Of a DNA stretch of 64,000 nucleotides, positions 45,460 through 54,372 are shown one piece after another (within the stretch, counting starts at the first letter, position 1; each line of letters starts with the position of its first letter). The notes under the pieces were generated by a model. That model did no database searches. It had not been told where the DNA came from and saw nothing but the letters and a program-made list of their open reading frames with translations. Source of the DNA: Hyphomicrobiaceae bacterium (GTDB taxonomy: Bacteria > Pseudomonadota > Alphaproteobacteria > Rhizobiales > Hyphomicrobiaceae). A program made the translations under genes and the position numbers. Where the stretch lies: assembly GCA_020638055.1 (NCBI GenBank), contig JACKJH010000004.1:127501-191500 (forward strand). Direction: 5' to 3'.

Positions 45460-45728
45460 CGTCGGGCGATAAATCGGGACCATTCTGCCGAGGCGGATTT
45501 GTGACAAGATCAAGTGGACCGTCGCAGCGCGTAGCGGCGCTACGTGCAAGACGGGACACACCGAGGTTGGCGCAAATCCGCCCGGCCCTTCGGGTTTGCG
45601 AGCGCCGGCCGCTAAGTCGCGTCGTGCGATTTGTCCGTGACCCCGCCACGCACGGCATCGCTCTCCTTCTGGCTCGACCAGCCGCTCGACAAACAGAATT
45701 GATTTCGATTTTTCGCCCAACGCTCTAA
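45456..45728. repeat. R4-related element, long copy
   Basis: The ends TAGAGCGTCGGGCGAT and ATTTTTCGCCCAACGCTCTA are inverted. The right part repeats R4 (GTCGTGCGATTTGTCCGT, ATCGCTCTCCTTCTGG). An inner segment with GCGTAGCGGCGCTACG is extra, so it may hold a nested insertion. Confidence 0.75.
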
Positions 45729-45908
45729 TCGCTTCTGGATATATGGACGTTCTTAACGGGACTTGAAAAAATTTGCTTTCCTTCCGGTCATTGTGCCTAT
45801 TTGTGGCTGCGTAGCTCATAATTTATTGGCACATTGCGCGGCTTTCGTTTGCGAGTGCGGCCACATTGCGCTAACTCGTGCCAGGGCAAGGGAGAGTGCC
45901 ACGACACG

Positions 45909-46130
45909 ATGAACCGATTTGACAAAATATTCGGCCTGAAGGGCGAGGCCAAGGTTCGCTATCTGGATGGTGAGTTCCAGGTCATCGAGCAAGGTGATTT
46001 TGTGCGCTGCGCCGTGACGGGGCAGACCATACCTCTGACCGAGCTGCGCTACTGGAGCGTGGAACTGCAGGAGGCTTATGCCACTGCGGAAATTTCCTTC
46101 AACCGATATCAAAGTCTCAGGCGTGATTGA
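45909..46130 (+). CDS. DUF2093-family small protein
   Basis: The 73-residue soluble protein contains EAKVRYLDGEFQVIEQGDFV, then RCAVTGQTIPLTELRYWSVE and QEAYATAEISFNRY. This is the DUF2093 pattern, found only in alphaproteobacteria as far as I know and often near xseA. Function unknown; the CAVTG pattern could hint at a zinc-ribbon remnant, but a second cysteine pair is missing. Start ATG 45909; the ribosome site is distant. Confidence 0.85.
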   Translation: MNRFDKIFGLKGEAKVRYLDGEFQVIEQGDFVRCAVTGQTIPLTELRYWSVELQEAYATAEISFNRYQSLRRD

Positions 46131-46192
46131 TCTGCAAAGGTTGTTGCGGGCCGCTTGGTTGTAAGCACGATCGCCAGTCGCTTACGATGCTT

Positions 46193-46657
46193 CTAATCGC
46201 GGTTGGTATGCCAGCGCGCCAGTGATTGTTCGTCGCTTTCGCGTGCGTCGACCCAACCGCCTGACCCGTCGCTGCGTGTCTCATTTTTCCAGAATGGCGC
46301 GCGCGTCTTCAGATAGTCCATCAGAAAGGACGCGGCCTCGAATGCCGCATGACGGTGCCGCGAGGCGGTCACTACGAGAACGATGTTGTCACCTGGAAGG
46401 AGCTTGCCAAACCTGTGAATGATGAGTGAAGCCTGGAGTGGCCATCGGTCCGAGGCCTCAGCTTCGATTCTTTCCAGTTCGGCTTGCGTCATGCCGGGGT
46501 AGTGTTCAAGCGTCATGTCGGTGATTGCCGTTGTCGCATCGCCGCCACGGACAATGCCGGTGAACGTTACAATGGCGCCGACATCGGTGCGGCCGTGTAC
46601 AAGCTCGCGCACCTCTGCGCCGATTTCGAAATCCTGTTCCTGGATTCGCACAGCCAT
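46193..46657 (-). CDS. moaE: Molybdopterin synthase catalytic subunit
   Basis: This 154-residue enzyme inserts the two sulfurs into precursor Z with MoaD. It has VGAIVTFTGIVR near the N-terminus, the conserved SRHRHAAFEAASFLMDYLK and KTRAPFWKNE, whose lysines are catalytic in the E. coli enzyme. GGAGG lies eight bases before the ATG and overlaps the moaD stop region. It is the second gene of moaD-moaE. Confidence 0.95.
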   Translation of the reverse strand: MAVRIQEQDFEIGAEVRELVHGRTDVGAIVTFTGIVRGGDATTAITDMTLEHYPGMTQAELERIEAEASDRWPLQASLIIHRFGKLLPGDNIVLVVTASRHRHAAFEAASFLMDYLKTRAPFWKNETRSDGSGGWVDARESDEQSLARWHTNRD

Positions 46658-46661
46658 CGCT

Positions 46662-46943
46662 TCAGCCTCCGGTCACCGGGGGGAAGAAGGCAATTTCTCG
46701 CGCTCCGGCAAGTGGTGCATCTGGTTTGACATGAGTCTGGTTGATTGCCGCGCGCACGACTTCGGCCCGGTCGAAGGCGGCTTCGTATTCTGGTCCTCGC
46801 GTTTTCAACCAGCCAATCAGGTCAGCGATGTTCACAAGGCTGGCGGGAAGTTGCACGGTTTCTTCTGATCGCCCGGTTTTTTCGCGCATCCATGCGAAGT
46901 AGAGAATTCGCACCGTCTGATCGGATTGCATGGTCTCTGTCAT
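46662..46943 (-). CDS. moaD: Molybdopterin synthase sulfur-carrier subunit
   Basis: The 93-residue ubiquitin-like protein ends in the required Gly-Gly (FFPPVTGG), which carries the thiocarboxylate used by MoaE. The beta-grasp fold is shown by VRILYFAWMREKTGRSEETV and EIAFFPPV. Located four bases before moaE, so coupled. Confidence 0.94.
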   Translation of the reverse strand: MTETMQSDQTVRILYFAWMREKTGRSEETVQLPASLVNIADLIGWLKTRGPEYEAAFDRAEVVRAAINQTHVKPDAPLAGAREIAFFPPVTGG

Positions 46944-47068
46944 CGGCGCTACCTCTGTCTACATTTGAGTTCGAGCGATTGACCGGCTTTGCGACACTGC
47001 CGATCAATATGCACCGCACCAAGGGCCGGTTTTTTGCGACATTGCCCGAGCGCTTTCCAAGAACGGTC

Positions 47069-47656
47069 TCAGTGAGACATGGCGTGCTTGATACCGGCTT
47101 TCAAATAGTCGTAACCCGTCCAGAGTGTTAGCACGGCGGCGATCCATAGCAGTGCAATACCGGTGAGTTCGGCACCGGCAATGAATTTTTCGGCCGACGG
47201 CCCCGCAAGCAAGACCGCCAGGGCCAACATTTGCAAGGTCGTTTTCCACTTCGCAAGCACTGACACACGGACCTTCACGTTGAGTTCAGCTAGAAATTCA
47301 CGCAGGCCGGACACCAGGATCTCGCGGCACAGTATGATGACTGCGGCCCATATGGATACCGACCCGATCGTGCCATCGTAAACAAGCATCATGAGGACAG
47401 CGCCAACCAGAAGCTTGTCGGCAATCGGATCAAGCATGGCTCCCAGGGTGGATTGCTGTTCCCAGGCACGGGCCAAATATCCGTCTAGCCAGTCGGTCAC
47501 ACCGGCCAGCACGAATAGGGTGAATGCTGACCAGCGGGCAAGGTCGCCTGTCAGGAAATAAAGGCAGGCGACCAGTGCAGGCACTGCTGCGATCCGCCCA
47601 TACGTAAGAATGTTGGGCAGGCTCAAGGGCTCGGTTCTGGCAGGTGCTAGGCTCAT
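47069..47656 (-). CDS. pgsA: CDP-diacylglycerol-glycerol-3-phosphate 3-phosphatidyltransferase
   Basis: This 195-residue inner-membrane enzyme of phosphatidylglycerol synthesis carries the CDP-alcohol phosphotransferase motif D-x2-DG-x2-AR-x8-G-x3-D-x3-D as DWLDGYLARAWEQQSTLGAM followed by LDPIADKL. The N-terminal LPNILTYGRIAAVP is typical of PgsA. It lies between uvrC and moaD in the same direction, a common alphaproteobacterial order. Confidence 0.95.
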   Translation of the reverse strand: MSLAPARTEPLSLPNILTYGRIAAVPALVACLYFLTGDLARWSAFTLFVLAGVTDWLDGYLARAWEQQSTLGAMLDPIADKLLVGAVLMMLVYDGTIGSVSIWAAVIILCREILVSGLREFLAELNVKVRVSVLAKWKTTLQMLALAVLLAGPSAEKFIAGAELTGIALLWIAAVLTLWTGYDYLKAGIKHAMSH

Positions 47657-47793
47657 GCCAGTTTTGGTACACCACCATCTGGTTTCGTCAATGGGGGGCA
47701 GCGCAAGTTGGGCAAAATTCGCTTGGATGTCGCGCTGAATGGGGGATTTTTGCTGGCCCGACCGGGCCGTGCCGATGGCGCGTCGGGTTCAGG

Positions 47794-50106
47794 TCAGTCA
47801 TGTCGCTCGTGGAAGAAATCGTAAATTTTCTGAGCCATTTCCTGGGATATGCCGTTGACCGCCTTGAGGTCTTCGATTCCGGCGCGTGAAACCGCCTTGG
47901 CGGAGCCGAAGTGTGCCATCAGGGCGCGTTTGCGGGTGGGGCCGATCCCTTCGATTTCGTCGAGGGGATTAGCCGAAATCCCCTTGGCTCTTTTGGCGCG
48001 GTGGGTGCCAATGGCGAAACGATGGGCTTCGTCGCGCAGGCGCTGCACGAAATAAAGCACGGGATCGCGCGGTTCGAGCATGATCGGGCGTCGTTGGTCG
48101 GTGAAATGAAAATGCTCGCGGCCGGCATCTCTGTCGGGTCCTTTGGCAACGCCGATGAGCGTTATGTCTGTTATGCCAATTTCGTTCATAACTTGTTGGG
48201 CGATGGAAAGCTGCCCCTTTCCGCCGTCGATCAGGACAAGGTCGGGACGATCTGGGAAAACTTCTGCGACATCTTCGGGGTTTGGCAGGGCGGGCGAGGT
48301 GCCTGAGGCGCTGGTGCCAGCTTCGCCAGTGTCGGCCGCTTTTTTAATTTGCGGATTGTAACTGTGTTCCAACTCGCGCGGCTCCTCATGGGTGGCAGTT
48401 GTGACTCGCCGGAGCGCGTCGAACGATAACCCATCCTGGTTCCTTGTCATCTCGGGGGGCATGATGATTCTGGTTTGGTCGGTTGGCGGTTCGGTTGCAG
48501 GGATTGAGCCTAGTGTTCTCTCGTTGTTGTCAACGCTGGCACCATGGCCGCATTCAGCTTCGTCAGCAGGCATCCGGGCAAGGCGCTTGAAACGTCTGGT
48601 GAGCACTTCGCGCATCATGGCGTAGTCGTCGCCAGGCGTCAGTGTGTCGGATTTTATGTTGAACTTGCGATAGGCCTTCTTGATGAACCCGTCAGCGCCG
48701 GCAACGATCATTGCGCCGACGGCATTAGTGCCTTGAATATGTGAGTTGTCGAAAACCTCGATGCGGCGTGGGGGAGATTTGAGACCAAAGCGTTCTGCAA
48801 GGCCTGTCAGCAGCCGTATCTGGGAGGAGCTTTCCGCCAACTTGCGACCAAGTGCTTCTCTCGCATTTGCCAGTGCGTGTTCCACAAGCCCCGACTTCAC
48901 GCCGCGCTGGGGTACATGAATCTCAACCTTGCGGTCGGATTTGGTGGTCAGTGCTTCGGCAAGCAATGCGCGATTTTCGATGTCGTGGGACAACAGGATG
49001 AGGCGCGGTGCGGGCTTGTCGTCATAGAATTGTGCGAGGAAGGAATCGAGCACGGTTGAGACATCGAGCGTTCGATCCGCCTTCGGGAAGTAGGCGCGAT
49101 TGCCCCAGTTCTGTCCGGTGCGGAAAAAGAACACCTGGATGCATGTCTGGCCACCGTCCTGGTGAGCTGCGAAAATGTCGGCTTCTTCCACGCCATCGGG
49201 GTTGATTGCCTGATCTGAAGTCACATGGGCGAGTGCAGAAAGCCGGTCGCGGTAGGTCGCAGCGCGTTCGAATTCCATGGCGTTTGATGCGTCAAGCATG
49301 AGACGCTGATACATCTGGCGGACGTTTTGACTTTCGCCTTTCAGAAAGCGTACCGCTTCGTTGACGAGGCTCGCATAATCCTCAATCGAGATCTCGCCGG
49401 TGCAAGGGGCTGAGCAACGTTTGATCTGATGCAGCAAGCAAGGGCGGGTGCGGCTTTCATAGACGCTGTCGGAACACGTGCGGAGCAGGAAGGCGCGTTG
49501 CAGCATGTTGATCGTGCGGGTGACGGCACCTGCTGAGGCGAAGGGCCCGAAGTAATCACCTTTTCGGTTGCGCGCGCCACGGTGTTTGAGAATTTGTGGT
49601 GCGGCGTGATCGCGTGCGATCAGGATGTAGGGAAATGATTTGTCGTCCCGCAGAAGTACGTTGAAGCGCGGCTTGAAACGCTTGATAAGATTGGCTTCGA
49701 GCAGCAGCGCTTCGGCTTCGGTGCGAACGGTGACGAATTCCATCGCAGCGGTGGCGGCAATCATGCGGGCGATGCGGTTTGTGTGGCCGCCAAGGCGTGC
49801 ATAGTTGGACACGCGCGCTTTCAAGCTGCGCGCCTTGCCAACGTAAATTACGTCGCCTTTGTGATCGAGCATGCGATAGACGCCGGGTGAGGACGGTAGG
49901 TCCTTCAGGGCTGCCTGGATGACCGCAGGGCCGGTGATGTCGATATTGGTCGTAGGCGGTTGGTCGATTTCGCCTGGCGCTGATTTGTTTGTCTCTTGCT
50001 CGACATTCGTAGACGAAGCGCCATCGTCTCCGCCGGCATTGGTGTGGGCGGAGGCATTGGATGCGACTTGCGCAGGCCGTTTGGCTTTGTCGTTGTCGGG
50101 TGACAT
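47794..50106 (-). CDS. uvrC: Excinuclease ABC subunit C with a large insertion
   Basis: The 770-residue nuclease makes both cuts in nucleotide-excision repair. Its N-terminal GIY-YIG domain (PSSPGVYRML, VIYVGKARSLKARV) follows about 65 extra residues. The UVR motif is FERAATYRDRLSAL. The RNase-H-like half has EVFDNSHIQGTNAVGAMIV and LVLIDGGKGQLS. The end carries helix-hairpin-helix repeats (EIEGIGPTRKRALM, VNGISQEMAQKIY). Between TRRFKRLAR and RPDLVLIDGGKGQ about 108 low-complexity residues (512-619) are inserted, where E. coli has only about 10. The ATG at 50106 is uncertain; TTG 50142 would overlap the upstream ATPase stop as TTGA. Confidence 0.95.
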   Translation of the reverse strand: MSPDNDKAKRPAQVASNASAHTNAGGDDGASSTNVEQETNKSAPGEIDQPPTTNIDITGPAVIQAALKDLPSSPGVYRMLDHKGDVIYVGKARSLKARVSNYARLGGHTNRIARMIAATAAMEFVTVRTEAEALLLEANLIKRFKPRFNVLLRDDKSFPYILIARDHAAPQILKHRGARNRKGDYFGPFASAGAVTRTINMLQRAFLLRTCSDSVYESRTRPCLLHQIKRCSAPCTGEISIEDYASLVNEAVRFLKGESQNVRQMYQRLMLDASNAMEFERAATYRDRLSALAHVTSDQAINPDGVEEADIFAAHQDGGQTCIQVFFFRTGQNWGNRAYFPKADRTLDVSTVLDSFLAQFYDDKPAPRLILLSHDIENRALLAEALTTKSDRKVEIHVPQRGVKSGLVEHALANAREALGRKLAESSSQIRLLTGLAERFGLKSPPRRIEVFDNSHIQGTNAVGAMIVAGADGFIKKAYRKFNIKSDTLTPGDDYAMMREVLTRRFKRLARMPADEAECGHGASVDNNERTLGSIPATEPPTDQTRIIMPPEMTRNQDGLSFDALRRVTTATHEEPRELEHSYNPQIKKAADTGEAGTSASGTSPALPNPEDVAEVFPDRPDLVLIDGGKGQLSIAQQVMNEIGITDITLIGVAKGPDRDAGREHFHFTDQRRPIMLEPRDPVLYFVQRLRDEAHRFAIGTHRAKRAKGISANPLDEIEGIGPTRKRALMAHFGSAKAVSRAGIEDLKAVNGISQEMAQKIYDFFHERHD

Positions 50107-50138
50107 GCCTTGAGGTTTGGGCTTGTGCGTGACGCCAG

Positions 50139-52961
50139 TCAAGGGGCGCTCGCAGGGCGATCCATGATTTTCTGGCGAAACCTCTTTTCAACTTCCAGAA
50201 TGAGCAGCAAGAGCACGCCCAGGCCGATGATTGCCAGGCCATCGGCAAGCGCTACCGCGCGTGTATCAAACAAGGTCTGGAAGATCGGCAGATAGGTGAA
50301 GGCGACCTGCAATGCCACGATGGTTCCAACGCCGATCAGCACGGCGGGGGTACCTTGAATGCCCTTGAGGGACATTGATCCTCCCCGCAAGTAGCGCACG
50401 GCGAACAGGTAGAATATTTCGAACACGACGATTGTGTTGACGACGATGGTGCGCGCTTGCGCAATGTCGAGACCGCGTTGTCGTGCCCACCAGAACATGC
50501 CGAATGCGCCAGCAACGAACAGCGCTGACACGAACAGAACCTGCCAAACGAGTAGTGGCGTCAGCAGCGATTGTCCCGGCGGCCGAGGTGGGCGGCGCAT
50601 CACGTCAGCTTCAGGCGGCTCGAAGGCCAGAATCAAGCCTAGCGCAACGGCTGTTACCATGTTGATCCACAGGATCTGTACGGGTGTGACGGGCAATACG
50701 AATCCGCCGAGGATCGCGAGCATAACGACAAACGTTTCGCCAAAGCTTGTCGGCAGCGTCCACGCGATGACCTTGGTGAGGTTGTCGTAGACCGTGCGGC
50801 CTTCTTTCACAGCTTCGACGATGGATGCGAAATTGTCGTCGGCAAGCACCATCTGGCTCGCCTCTTTTGCTGCCTCGGTGCCTTTGCGTCCCATGGCGAC
50901 GCCGACGTCGGCGGTTTTGAGAGCTGGCGCGTCGTTCACGCCGTCCCCCGTCATTGCGATGATGGCGCCTTCTGATTGCAACGCTTCTACGAGGCGCAGT
51001 TTGTGTTCAGGTGCGGTGCGAGCAAAAACGTTCGTGCGATTGGCAACTGTCTTGAGTTGTTGCGTGTCGAGAGAGGCGATGTCGTGACCTGAAGCTACGC
51101 CTGCGGTTGTGTCAATGCCAAGATCGCTGGCAATAGCCTTGGCGGTTAATGCGTGATCGCCAGTTATCATCTTTGTGGTGATACCCGCCGTGCGGGCTTC
51201 GGCTATTGCCGCCTTGGCCTCTTGCCGCGGCGGATCAATGAAGCCGACAATCCCGGCGAGCACCAGTCCGCCATCGGCATCGGCGACATTTATGCTTCCG
51301 GTTTCTGCGGAGATTGGCTTAAACGCGAATGCCAACGCTCTTTCGCCTTTGGCGGCGAGTGTTGCGATCGTTTGCTGCCAAATCTCGCCGTTTACGGAAG
51401 TGATGGTGCCCTTGGACAGGACGCTGCTGCAAAGAGCCAGCACCTGTTCAGGCGCGCCTTTCAACAACAAAACACGGTGCATGTTTTGACTATCTTCAAC
51501 AGTCGCGGGAATTGCTGGCAGATCGGCTGCGTTGTGGAGTGTCGCCATGAAACGGTGTGCTGCGTCAAAGGGGATGACATCAAGGCGGGTTGCCGCCGTT
51601 TGAAGATCAGCGATATTGCATCCTGCTTTGGCCGCAAGAGCCAGCAGTGCACCCTCCATCGGGTCTCCGGCGACGCTCCACTGTTGTGCCTGGACTTCGT
51701 TAGCTTGAGCAGGTTCCGCGACAAGACGAGCGTCGTTACACAAGACGGCTATGGTAATCAACGCGTCGAACGCGGTATCAGGATTTTCGCCGCACCTGAT
51801 GACGGCTCTTCGATTGAGAACCGCTCCGACCGGGGCGTAGCCTCCGCCTTCAACATCATAAACGCCAGTGGCGGTTGCTACATGTCGCGCCGTCATCTCG
51901 TTGCGCGTGAGTGTGCCGGTCTTGTCGGTGCAGATGACGGAGACGGACCCGAGCGTTTCAACAGCGGGGAGCCTGCGCACGATGGCGTTGCGCTTGGACA
52001 TGCGCTCAACGCCGATGGCAAGTGTGATGGTCATCACCGCAGGCAGACCCTCTGGAATGGCTGCCACCGCCATGCCGACCACGGCCAGGAACGCATCGTC
52101 CAGCGTATAACCGCGCACCATGATCGCGAAGGCCAATGTTGCGCCCGACAGCGCGAGGATCGCGAAGCTGAGCTGTCTGGCGAAGGCATCCATCTGGCGG
52201 ATGAGTGGCGTGGTGGTTTCAGCGATGGAAGACATCATGGTGGTGATGCGTCCGATCTGTGTTGCAGCGCCGGTTGCCACCACGACGCCGGTGCCCTGGC
52301 CCTGTGTGACGAGCGTGCCCGAGTAGGCCATGCTGGCCCGCTCCGCCAGGTCCGCATCAGGCAAATCGGCTTGGGGTCGCTTGTCCACCGGGACGGATTC
52401 ACCGGTCAATGGCGCCTCGTCGATGCGCAGGCCACGCGCAGAGATTAGCCTGGCGTCGGCAGCGATACGGTCACCAGCTTCGATGAGGAGAATGTCGCCA
52501 GGCACGAGATCGCTGGCTGGAACCGACTGGCGTGTTGCATCGCGCAGGACCGATGCCGTGGGGCTAATCATCGCCCGGATAGCATCAAGCGCCCGCTCGG
52601 CCCTGCCTTCCTGCAGAACGCCGAACACGGCGTTGAGGATGACCACGGCAAGGATTACGGCGGTGTCGATGGCATGGCCCAGGACGGCAGTGATTGCGGC
52701 AGAGCCCAACAATACGTAAATCAGCATGCTGTTGAGCTGCGCAAGGAACCGGTCGAACAAAGTTCGGGACTTTTCTTCAGGCAACGTATTCGCGCCGAAC
52801 CTTGCTCGCAGCGTAACGACCTCTTCGCGGGAAAGTCCACTTTCGCGCGATTGCAACGTGGCAAGAGCCTCTTGTGGTGTCAGAGCATGCCAGGTGCGCG
52901 CAAGGCGTTTCAGTTCGCGCGTGTTGGAAGCGGATTTCAGATTCTTGTTTGTTTCAGTCAT
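50139..52961 (-). CDS. P-type cation-transporting ATPase (P2-like)
   Basis: This 940-residue pump has an N-terminal cation-ATPase domain (HALTPQEALATLQS), the phosphorylation site D346 in CTDKTGTLTRNE, and nucleotide-binding KGAPEQVL. The hinge is GDGVNDAPALKTADVGVAMG. Membrane helix 4 has PEGLPAV, as in calcium pumps, but helix 6 reads INMVTAVALGLIL where SERCA has NLVTDG. The metal-binding aspartate there is replaced by alanine, so calcium specificity is doubtful. The ATG at 52961 is chosen over an upstream start at 53021 because family similarity begins there. Confidence 0.92.
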   Translation of the reverse strand: MTETNKNLKSASNTRELKRLARTWHALTPQEALATLQSRESGLSREEVVTLRARFGANTLPEEKSRTLFDRFLAQLNSMLIYVLLGSAAITAVLGHAIDTAVILAVVILNAVFGVLQEGRAERALDAIRAMISPTASVLRDATRQSVPASDLVPGDILLIEAGDRIAADARLISARGLRIDEAPLTGESVPVDKRPQADLPDADLAERASMAYSGTLVTQGQGTGVVVATGAATQIGRITTMMSSIAETTTPLIRQMDAFARQLSFAILALSGATLAFAIMVRGYTLDDAFLAVVGMAVAAIPEGLPAVMTITLAIGVERMSKRNAIVRRLPAVETLGSVSVICTDKTGTLTRNEMTARHVATATGVYDVEGGGYAPVGAVLNRRAVIRCGENPDTAFDALITIAVLCNDARLVAEPAQANEVQAQQWSVAGDPMEGALLALAAKAGCNIADLQTAATRLDVIPFDAAHRFMATLHNAADLPAIPATVEDSQNMHRVLLLKGAPEQVLALCSSVLSKGTITSVNGEIWQQTIATLAAKGERALAFAFKPISAETGSINVADADGGLVLAGIVGFIDPPRQEAKAAIAEARTAGITTKMITGDHALTAKAIASDLGIDTTAGVASGHDIASLDTQQLKTVANRTNVFARTAPEHKLRLVEALQSEGAIIAMTGDGVNDAPALKTADVGVAMGRKGTEAAKEASQMVLADDNFASIVEAVKEGRTVYDNLTKVIAWTLPTSFGETFVVMLAILGGFVLPVTPVQILWINMVTAVALGLILAFEPPEADVMRRPPRPPGQSLLTPLLVWQVLFVSALFVAGAFGMFWWARQRGLDIAQARTIVVNTIVVFEIFYLFAVRYLRGGSMSLKGIQGTPAVLIGVGTIVALQVAFTYLPIFQTLFDTRAVALADGLAIIGLGVLLLLILEVEKRFRQKIMDRPASAP

Positions 52962-53207
52962 TTTTCGTCTTGGCGAGCATTGGTCGGCATTGTTCAGATA
53001 TGCACCTCGCACGCCGTTCAAAGCGCGTCAAAGACGTGCGTTAATATGCTGGTGTAGCGGGTGCCACAAAATTGCCGCTCCATCTTGGACTGGTGGGTGC
53101 AAATGCGGAAATGCAAGGATGCAAAACAGGTGGAGGACGTCGTGCACTCGCCACCAAAGTATGTTTGTGAAGTAAAGAACGTTTGTGAAGTCGTTGGACA
53201 TGGTTGC

Positions 53208-54251
53208 ATGCGAGGATTGTCCGGCCGCTCTCTGCCTGGAAGAACTACGGGAACGGTTATTGCTGCCAGGGCGCTTGTCATGCTGTTTTTCATCCTGACC
53301 GGTATGTCTCCACTGCAGCAACACGCTGGCATTGCGCCCGCTCATGCCACAAGTGCGCAAAGGGTTGATGCGGCGTTTTCCAAGGCAGAAAAGGTGCTGG
53401 AATTCATTTCGTCCTATCGCGATGAAAAGGAGCGAAAGCGCGTGCCTGACATGGTGCGCGCGATGAGCCAACTGGGTATGTTGCGCGAACCTGAGGAGGC
53501 TGGGATCTACATTGGATTTCTCGCCGGTGTTATTCGTGACAGTGGTGGGGAAGCGCACGACCTGATCGTGCAAATGTTTCCAATGCCGCCGGCCGAACAG
53601 GTGATCCTGATAAAGGCCATTGTTTTTTCCGAACGCGGCGACTGGCGCAACCTGCTGGCGCAGTTTGTCGAGCGCATGCCTGCAAGAAAAGTGCTGATCG
53701 AGCGGTATCTATATCGCGATGGTGCCGGGCTTGACGGATTGATGACAGAAGCGACAGGAGCTTTTGCCGTTGACGTCTATTGGGGGCTTTTTTTCGCCAC
53801 GGGTGACCCCGGCCCGGCCCGGCGCATTGTGGCGACGCTTGCGTGGACGGCTGATCGCGACAACGTGGAGAAACTCACGATCGGTTCGATGGCGAAGTGG
53901 ACACTGGCGACCAATGCGACGCGTGACAAGGATTTGCGCGACATCATGAAGTCTGAAATGAACACGCAGCCGGCGGTTGTCCGCGTGCCGCTGGCCGAGG
54001 TGATCGAAGCGGCAGAAACGTTCGAGACAAAGCGGATCAAGAGCGATGCCTTGAAGGCAATTGAGGAGCTCAAGGCCAAGGGGCCGAAGTCGCAGCGCGA
54101 TACGGTGTGGTGGGGACAGGCCGGTCAAACGGTGTTGGCACTGGGTTGCGTGGCAGCAGGTGCTATGGGCCAGGCGCAGGTTGGTATTCCATGCGTGGTC
54201 GGTGGTGCTTTGTCGTCAGCGGCACTTAAATACCTGGCGCCGCAGCCTTGA
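53208..54251 (+). CDS. Exported or membrane-anchored protein of unknown function
   Basis: This 347-residue protein (if started at ATG 53208) has a signal/anchor segment (ARALVMLFFILTGMSPLQQH). A mostly helical body contains SKAEKVLEFISSYRDEKERK, YWGLFFATGDPGPARRIVAT and IEAAETFETKRIKSDALKAI. A hydrophobic glycine-rich C-terminus (LALGCVAAGAMGQAQVGIPC) resembles glycine-zipper tails. A longer frame to GTG 53061 exists. No family recognised. Its position between the ATPase and the glucosaminidase genes gives no clear role. Confidence 0.6.
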   Translation: MRGLSGRSLPGRTTGTVIAARALVMLFFILTGMSPLQQHAGIAPAHATSAQRVDAAFSKAEKVLEFISSYRDEKERKRVPDMVRAMSQLGMLREPEEAGIYIGFLAGVIRDSGGEAHDLIVQMFPMPPAEQVILIKAIVFSERGDWRNLLAQFVERMPARKVLIERYLYRDGAGLDGLMTEATGAFAVDVYWGLFFATGDPGPARRIVATLAWTADRDNVEKLTIGSMAKWTLATNATRDKDLRDIMKSEMNTQPAVVRVPLAEVIEAAETFETKRIKSDALKAIEELKAKGPKSQRDTVWWGQAGQTVLALGCVAAGAMGQAQVGIPCVVGGALSSAALKYLAPQP

Positions 54252-54296
54252 TTTTGGTTGCACTTCGATCGTGCTGAGTGGGGACGGAGGGCACTC

Positions 54297-54372
54297 TAGT
54301 TTCTTGTTCTAGTTTCTTGTTTGGTCGCATTTTTTCGACGAACCGGCGTCCACTTCGTCGGAAAATGCTCTA
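54297..54372. repeat. R1 element, right half with duplicated edge
   Basis: CTAGTTTCTTGTT occurs twice in tandem before TTGGTCG, suggesting a small duplication or two insertion events. The second module ends GAAAATGCTCTA. Its last CTA, on the minus strand, is the stop codon (TAG) of the next gene. Confidence 0.85.

Noticed and set aside
51153..52448. Long open frame (431 codons) on the plus strand
   Set aside because: It is antisense to the P-type ATPase gene, whose motifs are unmistakable; high-GC genes often give such antisense frames.
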